A stretch of DNA of 64,000 nucleotides from the NCBI GenBank assembly GCA_019638775.1, contig JAHBTD010000003.1:496001-560000 (forward strand), read 5' to 3'. The translations under genes were made by a program, and so were the position numbers. Under the pieces are notes generated by a model. The model was given only the letters and a program-made list of their open reading frames with translations, was not told where the DNA came from and ran no database searches. Below are positions 44,099-53,276 of the stretch, in pieces. Numbering within the stretch: the first letter of the stretch is position 1; each line of letters opens with the position of its first letter. The stretch is from Fimbriimonadaceae bacterium (GTDB taxonomy: Bacteria; Armatimonadota; Fimbriimonadia; Fimbriimonadales; Fimbriimonadaceae).

Positions 44099-44821
44099 TT
44101 ACTCCCTTGAGAGGGTGGAGACGACGGCGGCAACCTCCTGAACATCCAACTGTAGATGCCCGCCATAGGTGACGTCGGTTTCGAGTTTTGAGGTGGGATC
44201 GAGTGTCGAAGTTGTCGGCCCAAGGTGGACGCTGGTTACCTTCGATTTTTTAACGATCCTGCGGACGTTGACGGAGCGAACTCCTCCTGCCGCGACGATT
44301 TCGATTCGTCCTTCTGACATCGTGACGAGTTCACTGAGGTTGTCTATACCGTCTATAGCCGAACGCTTTCGTCCGCCTGTGAGGATTCGGCTAAAGCCCA
44401 GTTTGATCAGAGTTTCGAGAGCTTCTTTTGGATCTGGTGTGAGGTCGAAAGCTCGATGGCACATGAATGCCACATCAGGGACGGCTTGGCGCAAGCGGGA
44501 CAATCGGGCTTGGTCGATACGACCGTCCTTGAGCAGAATCCCCACCGAGACCTCTTTGATTCCTATTGTTGCGAAACGCTCGAGGTCGAGTTGCATCGTT
44601 TCAAACTCGGAATTGGAATAGCAGAATCCGCCTTCGCGCGGGCGAAGGATGGGGACAACGGGGATTTGGACGCTGTTCAGACTGCGTTGAGCGGCGCCCA
44701 GCGATGGCGTGAGCCCGCCTGTGGAGATGGAGGAGACGAGCTCGATGCGGTCTGCGCCCGCATGCTCGGCGGCGACTGCTTCCTCGGCCCGTGCGCAGAC
44801 GATCTCAACGCTTACTCCCAT
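44099..44821 (-). CDS. cutC: CutC family protein
   Basis: A 240-residue TIM-barrel protein: VSVEIVCARAEEAVAAEHAG, ADRIELVSSISTGGLTPSLG, VPILRPREGGFCYSNSEFET, VSVGILLKDGRID, FMCHRAFDLTPDPKEALETL and the phosphate-binding-like RILTGGRKRSA. The landmark ADRIELV, RPR.GGF.Y and HRAFD motifs are diagnostic. CutC was first linked to copper tolerance, but in glycan loci it may be a sugar-related enzyme; the true reaction is not known. It is transcribed after the chemoreceptor gene, past a strong terminator, so it needs its own promoter. Confidence 0.9.
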   Translation of the reverse strand: MGVSVEIVCARAEEAVAAEHAGADRIELVSSISTGGLTPSLGAAQRSLNSVQIPVVPILRPREGGFCYSNSEFETMQLDLERFATIGIKEVSVGILLKDGRIDQARLSRLRQAVPDVAFMCHRAFDLTPDPKEALETLIKLGFSRILTGGRKRSAIDGIDNLSELVTMSEGRIEIVAAGGVRSVNVRRIVKKSKVTSVHLGPTTSTLDPTSKLETDVTYGGHLQLDVQEVAAVVSTLSRE

Positions 44822-44860
44822 CGGATCAACTTAGCCGATCCCGCACAAATGGTGCAACAA

Positions 44861-44892
44861 AAACGGACCAGCTTTGCAAAGCTGGTCCGTTT
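44861..44892 (-). terminator. Terminator after the chemoreceptor gene
   Basis: A perfect 32 bp palindrome (AAACGGACCAGCTTTG and its complement); on the minus strand TTTGTTG follows. It lies 14 bases after the MCP stop codon. Confidence 0.87.
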
Positions 44893-44906
44893 GACAAGGG
44901 TTGAGT

Positions 44907-46853
44907 TTAGGCAACCCGAAGGTGATCGCGGCCAAGGTCGGTTGCCGATGGCTCTTCGGCACGAGCTTGAGGTTGACGGTCCACCTTGAACCGCGACACA
45001 ACTTCAAGCAGCTTTGCTGAAGACTCTGAGAGATTTCCACACGACACGTGCAACTGCTCAGCCGATTCGAATTGCTGAGAGATATCGACCGAGACACCCT
45101 GTGTGCTCTTGCTTGTGCGCTGCGAGGCGTGTCCAACGGCGGTTGCGTAGTCGCGAATTTGCTCGGCGCTTGCCGACAGCTCTTCGGCTGAAGCACTTGT
45201 TTCTTGGGCGACGGATGCGATGTTCTCCATCTCCTCTCCGATCTTGTCGATGTTGGACATGATTGCAGCCGTTTCGTTTGCTGCCGACTTGGCTTGGGCG
45301 GCAATTTTGTCGATAGAATCTAGCACCTTGTTCATGGTCTCGAAAGCAACGACCGAAGACTCTACACCGTCGCGAACGGCGGTATCGGCTCCCTCGATAA
45401 CCTGAGCGAGCGCTTTGGTCCTTTCTTGAGTTTGTGAAATGATGGTTTGAATCTCATTTGTCGCGGTCGCACTGCTCTCCGCCAATTTGCGCACTTCTTC
45501 GGCTACGACGGCGAATCCGCGTCCATGCTCGCCGGCTCGTGCTGCTTCGATGGCTGCATTGAGGGCCAGTAGGTTTGTCTGCTCTGCGATGCCCTTGATC
45601 GTTTGTACGATGTCACCGATCTGATAGGACATTTGCGAAAGCGATTCGACCTCTTGAGAAAGGCTCTTTGTGCTGTCTTGGATGCCGTGCATTGCCGTTT
45701 GTGCTGCCGTCAGCGACTTGCCGCCTTCGGCGGCGAGAACTGTGGCTTCGGATGTGGAGGTGTCAACGGCGCTGATCTCCTCCATCATGCGTTTGGTGCT
45801 TTGCGTGACGTTGTTGATGCTTGCTGCACCGCTGGATGCCGCGAGCGCAGTTGTTTCGGCGGCTGCGGCGACTTGGGTGCTTGCGGAGACCACCTGCTCG
45901 GTCGTATCCATCATTCCTTGCACGGCCTGATCTTGCTCTCGAATGTCGTCGCCAACTTGATCGACCAGCTTGGACACTCCAGCGCATCGCTCCACAGATT
46001 CCGTAGCGGCGGTAGAGACTTCGTTTGAGACTTGATCGACTTCGCCCGTGATCGCTACTGCATGGTTCAGTGCGGTACATAGAGAATCGAGGCTACCGTT
46101 CAGTTCGCGGGCCATAACCCCGATTTCGTCGTTTGAGTTTACGTTCGCTACTCGTGTTAAGTCGTTGTTGGATACAGCCTCAACAACTCGTCGCATCTCC
46201 ATAACGGGTTTGGTGACGCTCCGAACGGTAAAGAATGCGATCGTGCCAGCGGCAAGCAGCAGTAACAGTTCAATCAGTATGCCGATGGTGTTTAGTCGGC
46301 TAAGCCGGGCCTCAGATTGCTTTTCAAGCTGCTTGACAAAGAGGCTGGCTGATTCGAGCAAATCTTGGATCGCAGCCTGTCTTTTGAGTCGGGACTCGAG
46401 CCCGACTGTATCGTAATATTTTTGAGCCTCTTTGACCTTGCCCGCTTCGATCAGTTCAATGGTCTTGTTTTCGATGGGGTTCGTCTCGTTCTCGTCGATG
46501 TCTTGAACGAGGTCTAACTTGGCGACGAGCTCTCTGCCGCCCTCAAGCTTCGTCAAGTTGTCTCGTACTTCATCTAACGATGCACCCGCTTGCTCGTCGG
46601 CATCGAGTTTGTTTTGCTTTGCTTCCTTGTGGCCGGTAAGCATGAACTCGTAAGTTTGAGAGGTCATGACTTCAAAGAAGTAAGAAGCCTTTCTTGATGC
46701 AGCGCGTGCGCCAGTTCCGAACTCCGTTTGAGTTCGTACATGGCTGACGGTGCTATGGGTCGCGGACATGATCCCAACAAATGTTAGGAAGCCGGTAACA
46801 ACGATGATTCCGAAGCCGAGATAAAGCTTTGCCCTAATGCCAAAATTCTTCAT
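44907..46853 (-). CDS. Methyl-accepting chemotaxis protein
   Basis: A 648-residue transmembrane chemoreceptor. TM1 is [19 protein letters not shown] (about 11-29). A helical four-helix-bundle-type ligand region follows (about 35-190), TM2 is about 195-215 ([19 protein letters not shown]), HAMP about 218-270, then a signalling domain with the hairpin [20 protein letters not shown] and [14 protein letters not shown] (about 415-450) that binds CheA/CheW. The ligand is unknown. No che genes are in the window. The C-terminal end has no obvious CheR-binding pentapeptide. Confidence 0.93.
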   Translation of the reverse strand: MKNFGIRAKLYLGFGIIVVTGFLTFVGIMSATHSTVSHVRTQTEFGTGARAASRKASYFFEVMTSQTYEFMLTGHKEAKQNKLDADEQAGASLDEVRDNLTKLEGGRELVAKLDLVQDIDENETNPIENKTIELIEAGKVKEAQKYYDTVGLESRLKRQAAIQDLLESASLFVKQLEKQSEARLSRLNTIGILIELLLLLAAGTIAFFTVRSVTKPVMEMRRVVEAVSNNDLTRVANVNSNDEIGVMARELNGSLDSLCTALNHAVAITGEVDQVSNEVSTAATESVERCAGVSKLVDQVGDDIREQDQAVQGMMDTTEQVVSASTQVAAAAETTALAASSGAASINNVTQSTKRMMEEISAVDTSTSEATVLAAEGGKSLTAAQTAMHGIQDSTKSLSQEVESLSQMSYQIGDIVQTIKGIAEQTNLLALNAAIEAARAGEHGRGFAVVAEEVRKLAESSATATNEIQTIISQTQERTKALAQVIEGADTAVRDGVESSVVAFETMNKVLDSIDKIAAQAKSAANETAAIMSNIDKIGEEMENIASVAQETSASAEELSASAEQIRDYATAVGHASQRTSKSTQGVSVDISQQFESAEQLHVSCGNLSESSAKLLEVVSRFKVDRQPQARAEEPSATDLGRDHLRVA

Positions 46854-46953
46854 GTTCGATTTAGTGTTCTCCTACACGTCTTCCCCAATGAGTGCTTTTA
46901 CACGAATGTAATAATGGGAATGTCGGCAGGCCGTAGACCAAAGCTAACGAACA

Positions 46954-46975
46954 AAGGGCCACTGCAGTGGCCCTT
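46954..46975 (-). terminator. Terminator after the fucosidase gene
   Basis: AAGGGCCACTG and its exact complement form a 22 bp palindrome. On the minus strand TGTTCGTT follows. It is 25 bases beyond the fucosidase stop. Confidence 0.75.
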
Positions 46976-46999
46976 GTCAAGAATTTGGCAAAAATTTAG

Positions 47000-49900
47000 C
47001 TATGACTTTGGAACAAGCTTGAGCGCTCGTAAGTTCATAACGCCAAGGCCCGGTTTGCTCAAAGGCTTCACGACTACTTTGATCTTTCCGGGCACCACTA
47101 TGGCTACTCTCCCTAGGTTGACACTTACGAAGTCTGACCAGCCCTTGGTCGCCTTCACCGTCGACTTCAGGTTCTGCCCAGCAATCTGCACCTCATAGGT
47201 CGCGCCTTCGCTCCCCGGCTCGCAGGCCAGCTCGACCGTGACGTCGTACTCGCCCCGGCTCTTCACCTCAAACTCCCATTCGACGGTGTCCTTGACGTTG
47301 GTCCAATAGCCGATAGCCCGCTTGTCCGCCTCATAGGCCGCCGAAGTCCCCTTGACCGTCGCATCCACCGCGTTGAGCGCGATCGTGCCATCGGCAGCCG
47401 GACGGATCGGAATGGTGACGACCGTCGCCTTGCCGTCAATCTCCATCAGAATCACGACGGGCATACCGGCGGGAATCCCCTGCGTCTTTGGCGTTTCCAC
47501 AAACACGCTGTCTCCGTCTTTGCGCCACTTCAAAGGCTCGAACCCGTTCAGAACTTGAACGCTCTTGATCTTCGCCGAAAAGCCTGGCAGCTCGATCTCC
47601 CCGCCCGGCTTCTCAAAGACGTGCAGATACAGCTTCCCCGGCTTTGCCGTCACCCTGCCCCACGACAAAGGCTTCGGGAACGGCCCCGCCTGCGTGCCAT
47701 AGATCGACTCTCCGTTGGTCTGGAGCCACTGACCGACGTCAGCCAGCCGCTTCACCGACTCCTCGGGAATCTCTCCAAGCGCCGTCGGACCGACGTTCAG
47801 CAGATAGTTGCCGCCCTTGGACGCGCAGTCGATCAGGTTCTGCACGAGGGTCTTTGCCGACTTCCAGTTGTGATCGGCCTTGTGGAATCCCCACGAGCCG
47901 TTCATTGTCATGCACGACTCCCAATCGACCCCCGGCATCCCGTTCGCCGGAATCTCTTGCTCGGGCGTGCCATAGTCGCCCATCGCTTCGTCGCTGGCGC
48001 TCATCCCCGCCATGCCCGAACGGTGAACGTCCACCCGGTTGTTGATGATGATGTTGGGCTGCAGGCTGCGCACATAGTGGTACAGGTCCACCCCGCGCTC
48101 GTGCGTCCAAGCCGCCGGCTCCCACTCTCCGTCGAACCACAGAATCCCGATCTTGCCGTAGTTGGTCAGAAGCTCTTTGAGCTGATTCTTCATGAACTGC
48201 GTGTAGCGGTCCATGTTCGTGGGAGTTTCCGGGCGCATATCCCAAGGCCGCCGCACCGCATAGTCGGGATGCGTCCAGTCCATGATGCTGTGGTAGAAGC
48301 ACAGCACGATCCCCGCCTCCTCGCAAGCCTTCGCCAGCTCTTTCAGCGGGTCGCGCTTGAACGGCGTGTTCATGATGTCCCAGTCGGTGTACTGAGAGTC
48401 GAACATCGCAAAGCCGTCGTGGTGCTTGCTGGTGATGACGATGTACTTCATCCCCGCATCCTTGGCGATCTGCACCCACTTCTTCGCGTCGAACTTGTAC
48501 GGGTTGAACTGTGGTCGGAGCGGCTGATAGTCCTTGACCGGAATCTTCGCCGTATTCATCAGCCACTCGGACGCCCCGCCATAAACCCGACCGTTCCACT
48601 CTCCCGCTGGAATGCTGTAAAGCCCCCAGTGGATGAACATGCCGTAGCGGGCATCGCGCCACCATGCCATCCGCTTGTCCTTCTGATCTTTGGTCTCCTT
48701 CTGCACGGCGTACTTGGCGTTGGGCGTTGCATAGACGGCAACTTCAGAGATGGCAGGCGTAGCCCTCGATTTCGTAATCTCGACGGCGATCTCATCGGAA
48801 GTCGTCGCAGGAACGCGAACGATCCTCTTTGCTCCGATCGTTGTGCCCTTAGCCAGCTCTTTCCAATCGCCATCCACCTTCGCTGAGATCGTAAACCCCT
48901 CGACCCGCTGCCCCAGGCTGATCTTCTCCTGGAGGCAGACACGGTCAAACGTCGTCGGTTTGGGAAGACGAATTGTAAAGCCGCCGCTCTTCTGCGTGCC
49001 TGGCTGCCAATAGGTGTCCGGGTTTGTATCGGCGACTGCTGCCGCGTTTCCGACCGTCGTAAAGTCGCTAGGTTTGGCAAGCGCGATCGGCTTGCTCCCC
49101 TTCGCCAGATTCTTCCCGTAGGTTTCGTCCCGCAGCTTCTTAAACTCCATCAGCGCTCGAACGTCGTTCTCATGGATCAGCCCGCGACGGTCCGGCGGGA
49201 CGTTGAGCAGCAGCGATCCGTTATGCCCCACCGACCGCTCATAAAGGTCCATCAGCTGTGCGGCGGTCTTCACCTGCCCATCCTGCGAGGCATGGTAGAA
49301 CCACCCCGGACGGATCGAAACGTCGCACTCCGCAGGCGTCCACTGATCGCCGTCTCTCAGCCCCGTCCCCAGTTCCTTCTGGTCGGCAACCCCCGGCTGA
49401 AACTTGCCCGCCTTGATCATCGACCAGCAAGTCTCCGGCGCATAGCCAGCCTCGTTGCCCACCCAGCGGATGTCCGGCCCGGCATCGCTGAAGATCACCG
49501 CGTCCGGCGCATACCTCCGCACCGTCTCGTTGAACAGCTTCCAGTCGTAAACCTGCTTCTTCCCGTTTGGGCCCTCGCCGTTCGCCCCGTCGAACCACAC
49601 TTCGTAGATCGGCCCGTACTTGGTGAGGACCTCTTTGAGCATGTCGGCAAAAACCTGGTTGTATTCGGGCGTGCCGTACTTGGGATGGTTGCGATCCCAG
49701 GGCGAAAGATAGACGCCCATCTTCAGTCCGTATTCGTTGCACGCCTTCCGAAGCTCCATCAGCACGTCGCCCTTTCCGCCCTTCCACTTGCTTTGCGCGA
49801 CGGTGTGTGTGGAATAAGCGGAAGGCCACAGGCAGAAGCCGTCGTGATGCTTGGCGGTGATGATGACCTGCTTCATCCCGGCTTCTTTGAACGTGCGCAC

Positions 49901-50167
49901 CCACTGGCGACAGTCTAGCGCCGTCGGGTTGAAGACGTCCGGCTTTTCCGTCCCATGCCCCCACTCCTGGTCGGTGAAGGTGTTCGGGCCGAAGTGGATG
50001 AAGGCGTAATACTCCAGCTTCTGCCACGCCAACTGTCGGGGCGTCGGCACCGGCTGGATGGGCTTGAGATCGGATTGTGCGGTCATAGCGATTGTGGCGA
50101 GCATGACAAGGCCAGAGAGCATGTCTTGATAATAGCGCGGAATCCTTTTTGTCGTGCGCCGGTTCAC
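47000..50167 (-). CDS. Two-domain GH29 alpha-L-fucosidase with carbohydrate-binding modules
   Basis: A 1055-residue (or 1040) secreted protein with two GH29 barrels in one chain. Barrel one, about 40-360, has YAFIHFGPNTFTDQEWGHGT, ITAKHHDGFCLWPS and nucleophile-type VWFDGANG (about 192); it resembles alpha-1,3/4-fucosidases (GH29-B). An F5/8-type-C-like module follows (about 365-480). Barrel two, about 490-810, has GMFIHWGLYSIPAGEWNG, ITSKHHDGFAMFDS and ILWFDGEWE (about 676), a classic GH29-A pattern. The tail holds a beta-sandwich (about 915-1055). The likely real start is ATG 50122 (MLSGLVMLATIAMTAQS), whose TATTAT lies 6 bases upstream. Removes alpha-linked fucose from glycans. Confidence 0.88.
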   Translation of the reverse strand: MNRRTTKRIPRYYQDMLSGLVMLATIAMTAQSDLKPIQPVPTPRQLAWQKLEYYAFIHFGPNTFTDQEWGHGTEKPDVFNPTALDCRQWVRTFKEAGMKQVIITAKHHDGFCLWPSAYSTHTVAQSKWKGGKGDVLMELRKACNEYGLKMGVYLSPWDRNHPKYGTPEYNQVFADMLKEVLTKYGPIYEVWFDGANGEGPNGKKQVYDWKLFNETVRRYAPDAVIFSDAGPDIRWVGNEAGYAPETCWSMIKAGKFQPGVADQKELGTGLRDGDQWTPAECDVSIRPGWFYHASQDGQVKTAAQLMDLYERSVGHNGSLLLNVPPDRRGLIHENDVRALMEFKKLRDETYGKNLAKGSKPIALAKPSDFTTVGNAAAVADTNPDTYWQPGTQKSGGFTIRLPKPTTFDRVCLQEKISLGQRVEGFTISAKVDGDWKELAKGTTIGAKRIVRVPATTSDEIAVEITKSRATPAISEVAVYATPNAKYAVQKETKDQKDKRMAWWRDARYGMFIHWGLYSIPAGEWNGRVYGGASEWLMNTAKIPVKDYQPLRPQFNPYKFDAKKWVQIAKDAGMKYIVITSKHHDGFAMFDSQYTDWDIMNTPFKRDPLKELAKACEEAGIVLCFYHSIMDWTHPDYAVRRPWDMRPETPTNMDRYTQFMKNQLKELLTNYGKIGILWFDGEWEPAAWTHERGVDLYHYVRSLQPNIIINNRVDVHRSGMAGMSASDEAMGDYGTPEQEIPANGMPGVDWESCMTMNGSWGFHKADHNWKSAKTLVQNLIDCASKGGNYLLNVGPTALGEIPEESVKRLADVGQWLQTNGESIYGTQAGPFPKPLSWGRVTAKPGKLYLHVFEKPGGEIELPGFSAKIKSVQVLNGFEPLKWRKDGDSVFVETPKTQGIPAGMPVVILMEIDGKATVVTIPIRPAADGTIALNAVDATVKGTSAAYEADKRAIGYWTNVKDTVEWEFEVKSRGEYDVTVELACEPGSEGATYEVQIAGQNLKSTVKATKGWSDFVSVNLGRVAIVVPGKIKVVVKPLSKPGLGVMNLRALKLVPKS

Positions 50168-50230
50168 TGCCGCTTTAGATCAATTCCGGTGGATCAAGTT
50201 TTGGCCTTTGCCCTTTGTATTGTTCATCGC

Positions 50231-50780
50231 GCGGTTTAAGCTTCTCAACTGGGCAGAATGTTGGGGGTGATCCTGCGCTAGGGGACCTCCCACCCCCTGC
50301 CCCCTCCCTCCATTTCGACTTCGTCAAGATGGAGGGAGGGGAGTTTTGAACTTAGCTTATTAACCTCAACCCTTGCGGAAGCAACGAGGATAATGGCTGG
50401 GAGTGAAGATTGAGGGCAAGAATCGCATGACTCATCGTGCGGTTTAAGCTTCTCAGCGGGGCAGAGTGTTGGGATGTTGGGGTGATTTTGCGCTAGGGGA
50501 CCTCCCACCCCCTGCCCCCTCCCTCCATTTCGACTTCGTCAAGATGGAGGGAGGGGAGTTTTGAACTTAGCTTTCTAACCTCAATCCTTGGGGAAGCAAC
50601 GAGGATGATGGCTGGGAATGAAGATTGAATGTAAGGATCGCATGATTCATCGCGCGGTTTAAGCTTCTCGCGACGGATGCATCTAGTCGGGGTGTTGGGG
50701 GTGATCCTGCGCTAGGGGACCTCCCACCCCCTGCCCCCTCCCTCCATTTCGACTTCGTCAAGATGGAGGGAGGGGAGTGG
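50231..50780. repeat. Tandem repeats of about 215 bp with C/G-rich hairpins
   Basis: Two complete units and part of a third. Each unit starts with GCGGTTTAAGCTTCTC (50231, 50439, 50654) and ends in a hairpin CCCCTCCCTCCAT / ATGGAGGGAGGGG with a 15-base loop TTCGACTTCGTCAAG (50301-50341, 50516-50556, 50735-50775); spacing is 215 and 219 bases. Each hairpin is preceded by GGGGACCTCCCACCCCCTGC and the first two are followed by GAGTTTTGAAC. Between them lies CTCAAYCCTTG-type sequence. The 685 bp between the fucosidase and VanZ genes has no gene. Confidence 0.88.
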
Positions 50781-50852
50781 CGGCTCATTCTTTTAGTACC
50801 CTTTGCTTGATTTGCTTCCAGATGCTGTTGTGCGCGGTACAAGTCTATTGCG

Positions 50853-51347
50853 ATGCACATGTCCACGACAATCGGCATCAAAGCCCTGCCGAATTTCAGC
50901 GGCAAGCCAGGTCAAAAGAGCTGCGGCCTGTGGCCGGCCGTGCTTTGGGCTCTTGTGATCTTCGCGACGTCATCTACCGTGGTCACAACGAAGCAGCTTG
51001 TCAAAACGGTCGCCAGTAACACGGTTGTCCAAGTGTCATCCAGCGGCTTTGACGCCTTTTGGCGCGAGTACTGGTGGGTGTTTGTGAAGGGCTATCACGC
51101 GCTTGAATACATGACGCTGTTTCTGCTGCTGAACAAGGGGCTCAGCTCGAAAGCGGATTGGACATTCGAGCGACGTTGGAGATTGAGCCTGTTGCTTACG
51201 ATCTTCTACGCTGCTACTGATGAATACCACCAGACCTTCGTTCCCGGTCGCGGCGGGCTCGTCAGCGATGTTCTGATTGACACGGGTGGCGCAGTGGCCG
51301 CCGCATTCTTTGTGCTGTGGCTGGAGCGTCGAAAATTCAGGAAGTGA
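50853..51347 (+). CDS. VanZ family membrane protein
   Basis: A 164-residue protein of the VanZ family: WPAVLWALVIFATSST near the N-terminus (TM1), then VKGYHALEYMTLFLLLNKGL and the diagnostic FYAATDEYHQTFVPGRGGLV with SDVLIDTGGA. Four hydrophobic helices in total. VanZ proteins confer low-level teicoplanin resistance in enterococci, but most chromosomal relatives have no known role. The start may be ATG 50853 or the third codon, 50859. Confidence 0.87.
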   Translation: MHMSTTIGIKALPNFSGKPGQKSCGLWPAVLWALVIFATSSTVVTTKQLVKTVASNTVVQVSSSGFDAFWREYWWVFVKGYHALEYMTLFLLLNKGLSSKADWTFERRWRLSLLLTIFYAATDEYHQTFVPGRGGLVSDVLIDTGGAVAAAFFVLWLERRKFRK

Positions 51348-51385
51348 CGCTTATTCGGGGCGGGTTCAGCCTTTGACCGAGTACG

Positions 51386-53008
51386 TCAATCCGTCGCCTT
51401 CTCCGCAATTGCCGTCTCTGCTCCATCCAGCTTTCTGAAGTTCACATCCAGGATGTTCAGCCGCTTTAGGTGGGTTGCGAGCCGACCCATGAAGCCTGCG
51501 TAGTCCTTGTTTGCGGGCTGGGTCCAGGCGACTTCGGCGAGGGCGCAGGCGCGGGGGAAGGCCATGTATTCCACGTGCTTGGGGTTATGCATGTACTCGG
51601 TCCAGAGTTGGAACTGGCACCCTTGGATGTGTTGGTGGAACTCCTTTTCCAGCTCTTTGGGGATCGGCTCGTAGCCGTAGACGGTTTCGAGGGGCAGATA
51701 CCCGCCGATGCCGTGGGGCTCTTTGGCTCTGTCGCGGGACTGGTAATAGTCGAAATAGGTGTGGCTGGTTTGGGCCATGACCACGTCGTGCTTTGATCGG
51801 GCGGCAGATAGGGCTCCTTCGGTGCCGAGCCAGACCATGAGCGCGGCGTTGTCGGCGATACCGCCCTCCAGGATTTCCGACCATCCGATCAGCCTACGGC
51901 CATTGCTGACAAGGTAGTTGTCGAACTGTCGGATGAACCAGCTCTGCAGCTCGTGCTCGTCTTTCAGCCCCAGCTCCTTCATCTTGGCCTGGGCGCGCGG
52001 GCTGTTCTTCCACTGCGTCTTGGGGCACTCGTCGCCGCCGATGTGGATGAACTTGCTGGGGAAGATCTCCATGACTTCGTCAAGCACGTTTTTGAGAAAC
52101 TTGAAGGTGCTCTCCTCGACGTTGAAGACGTTGTCGGAGACACCCCACTTCGTCATGACTTCGAGCGGCTGGTTCGTGTTGCCGAGGTCGGGGTAGGCGG
52201 CGATGGCAGCTTGGGCGTGTCCGGGCATCTCGATCTCGGGCACGACGGTGATATGCCGCTCCGCTGCGTAGGCGACGACTTCGCGGGCGTCGTCCTGGGT
52301 GTAGAAGCCTCCGTGGGGTTTGCCGGTGTAGGTGGCAGGGCTGTAGGTGAGCATCGTGTCCTTTCGCCATGCGCCGACCTCGGTGAGCTTGGGATAGCGC
52401 TTGATCTCCAGGCGCCAGCCTTGGTCCTCGGTGAGGTGCCAGTGGAAGGTGTTGAGCTTGTGGAGGGCCATGAGGTCCAGGAACTTGAAGATGAACTCCT
52501 TGGGCATGAAGTGGCGGGCGACGTCGAGGTGGGCGCCGCGCCAGGAGAACCGGGGCTGGTCCTCGATCTCGACGCAGGGGATGCTCCATTCGACGCCTTC
52601 GACCCTGGCTTTGCGGAAGATTTCGGGTGGGAAAAGCTGGCGCAAGGTTTGGATGGCGTAGAAGGCTCCGGCGGGCTTAAAGGCGCGGATTTCGACGCGG
52701 TCTTTCTTGACGGAGAGGCGATAGCCTTCGTCCCCGAGCGCGGAGAGCTTCTTGTCCAGGGCGAGAGAAATGCTGTGTCTTCCCTTATCTGGGGCGACCC
52801 CGAGGTCATAGCCTGTGGCTGCAGAGAGGTCGCGCTGAAGCGATTTGCCCAGTACAGCGGTGTCTCCGGTGGAGCCGATCATTGAGTCTGACTTGAGGAG
52901 AAAACGACCCTCCTTCAATTCAATCTTTGAGGGTTGGGGGATGATGTTGGGCATCATGGCTTGGGTTTGGACGGCAGTGGCAAGGATGGCGGTTGTGAGG
53001 ATGCTCAT
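51386..53008 (-). CDS. GH20 beta-N-acetylhexosaminidase
   Basis: A 540-residue secreted enzyme. N-terminal hydrophobic stretch MSILTTAILATAVQTQAM reads as a signal peptide, then the small alpha/beta domain of GH20 (MPNIIPQPSKIELKEGRF). The catalytic barrel starts at FSWRGAHLDVARHFMP, has LNTFHWHLTEDQGWRLEIKR, EIEMPGHAQAAIAAYPDLG and the catalytic Asp-Glu pair in FIHIGGDECPKTQWK (about residues 320-330). It releases terminal beta-linked GlcNAc or GalNAc. It belongs with the glycan-degrading genes around it. Confidence 0.92.
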   Translation of the reverse strand: MSILTTAILATAVQTQAMMPNIIPQPSKIELKEGRFLLKSDSMIGSTGDTAVLGKSLQRDLSAATGYDLGVAPDKGRHSISLALDKKLSALGDEGYRLSVKKDRVEIRAFKPAGAFYAIQTLRQLFPPEIFRKARVEGVEWSIPCVEIEDQPRFSWRGAHLDVARHFMPKEFIFKFLDLMALHKLNTFHWHLTEDQGWRLEIKRYPKLTEVGAWRKDTMLTYSPATYTGKPHGGFYTQDDAREVVAYAAERHITVVPEIEMPGHAQAAIAAYPDLGNTNQPLEVMTKWGVSDNVFNVEESTFKFLKNVLDEVMEIFPSKFIHIGGDECPKTQWKNSPRAQAKMKELGLKDEHELQSWFIRQFDNYLVSNGRRLIGWSEILEGGIADNAALMVWLGTEGALSAARSKHDVVMAQTSHTYFDYYQSRDRAKEPHGIGGYLPLETVYGYEPIPKELEKEFHQHIQGCQFQLWTEYMHNPKHVEYMAFPRACALAEVAWTQPANKDYAGFMGRLATHLKRLNILDVNFRKLDGAETAIAEKATD

Positions 53009-53228
53009 GGCGGGGGCTTGGTTCTACCTTACATGCGGCATGGGTTCGCTAAAATCTGTCTGAATTCGGGGGCGGGGTTGATCCTGTGCCTTCCTATGCT
53101 TCCAACGCTCCTTAGGATTGAGGCTACAGCGGGAGTGGGACTTAGCCTCAATCTTAGGGAAGGTTGAGGCATGAGAAGAGATTAAGGCATGAGAAAGCGC
53201 GAATAAATTCGCGCACTCCCAAAGGGGA

Positions 53229-53265
53229 CCTCCCTCCATTTCGACTTCGTCAAGATGGAGGGAGG
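53229..53265. repeat. C/G-rich hairpin after the metalloprotease gene
   Basis: CCTCCCTCCAT (53229-53239) and its complement (53255-53265), with the same 15-base loop as the three hairpins at 50301-50775. It lies 12 bases beyond the metalloprotease stop. Just to the left, 53100-53190 holds CTTAGCCTCAATCTTAGG and GGCATGAGAA direct repeats. The 268 bp from 53009 has no gene. Confidence 0.75.
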
Positions 53266-53276
53266 GGAGAGTTTGC

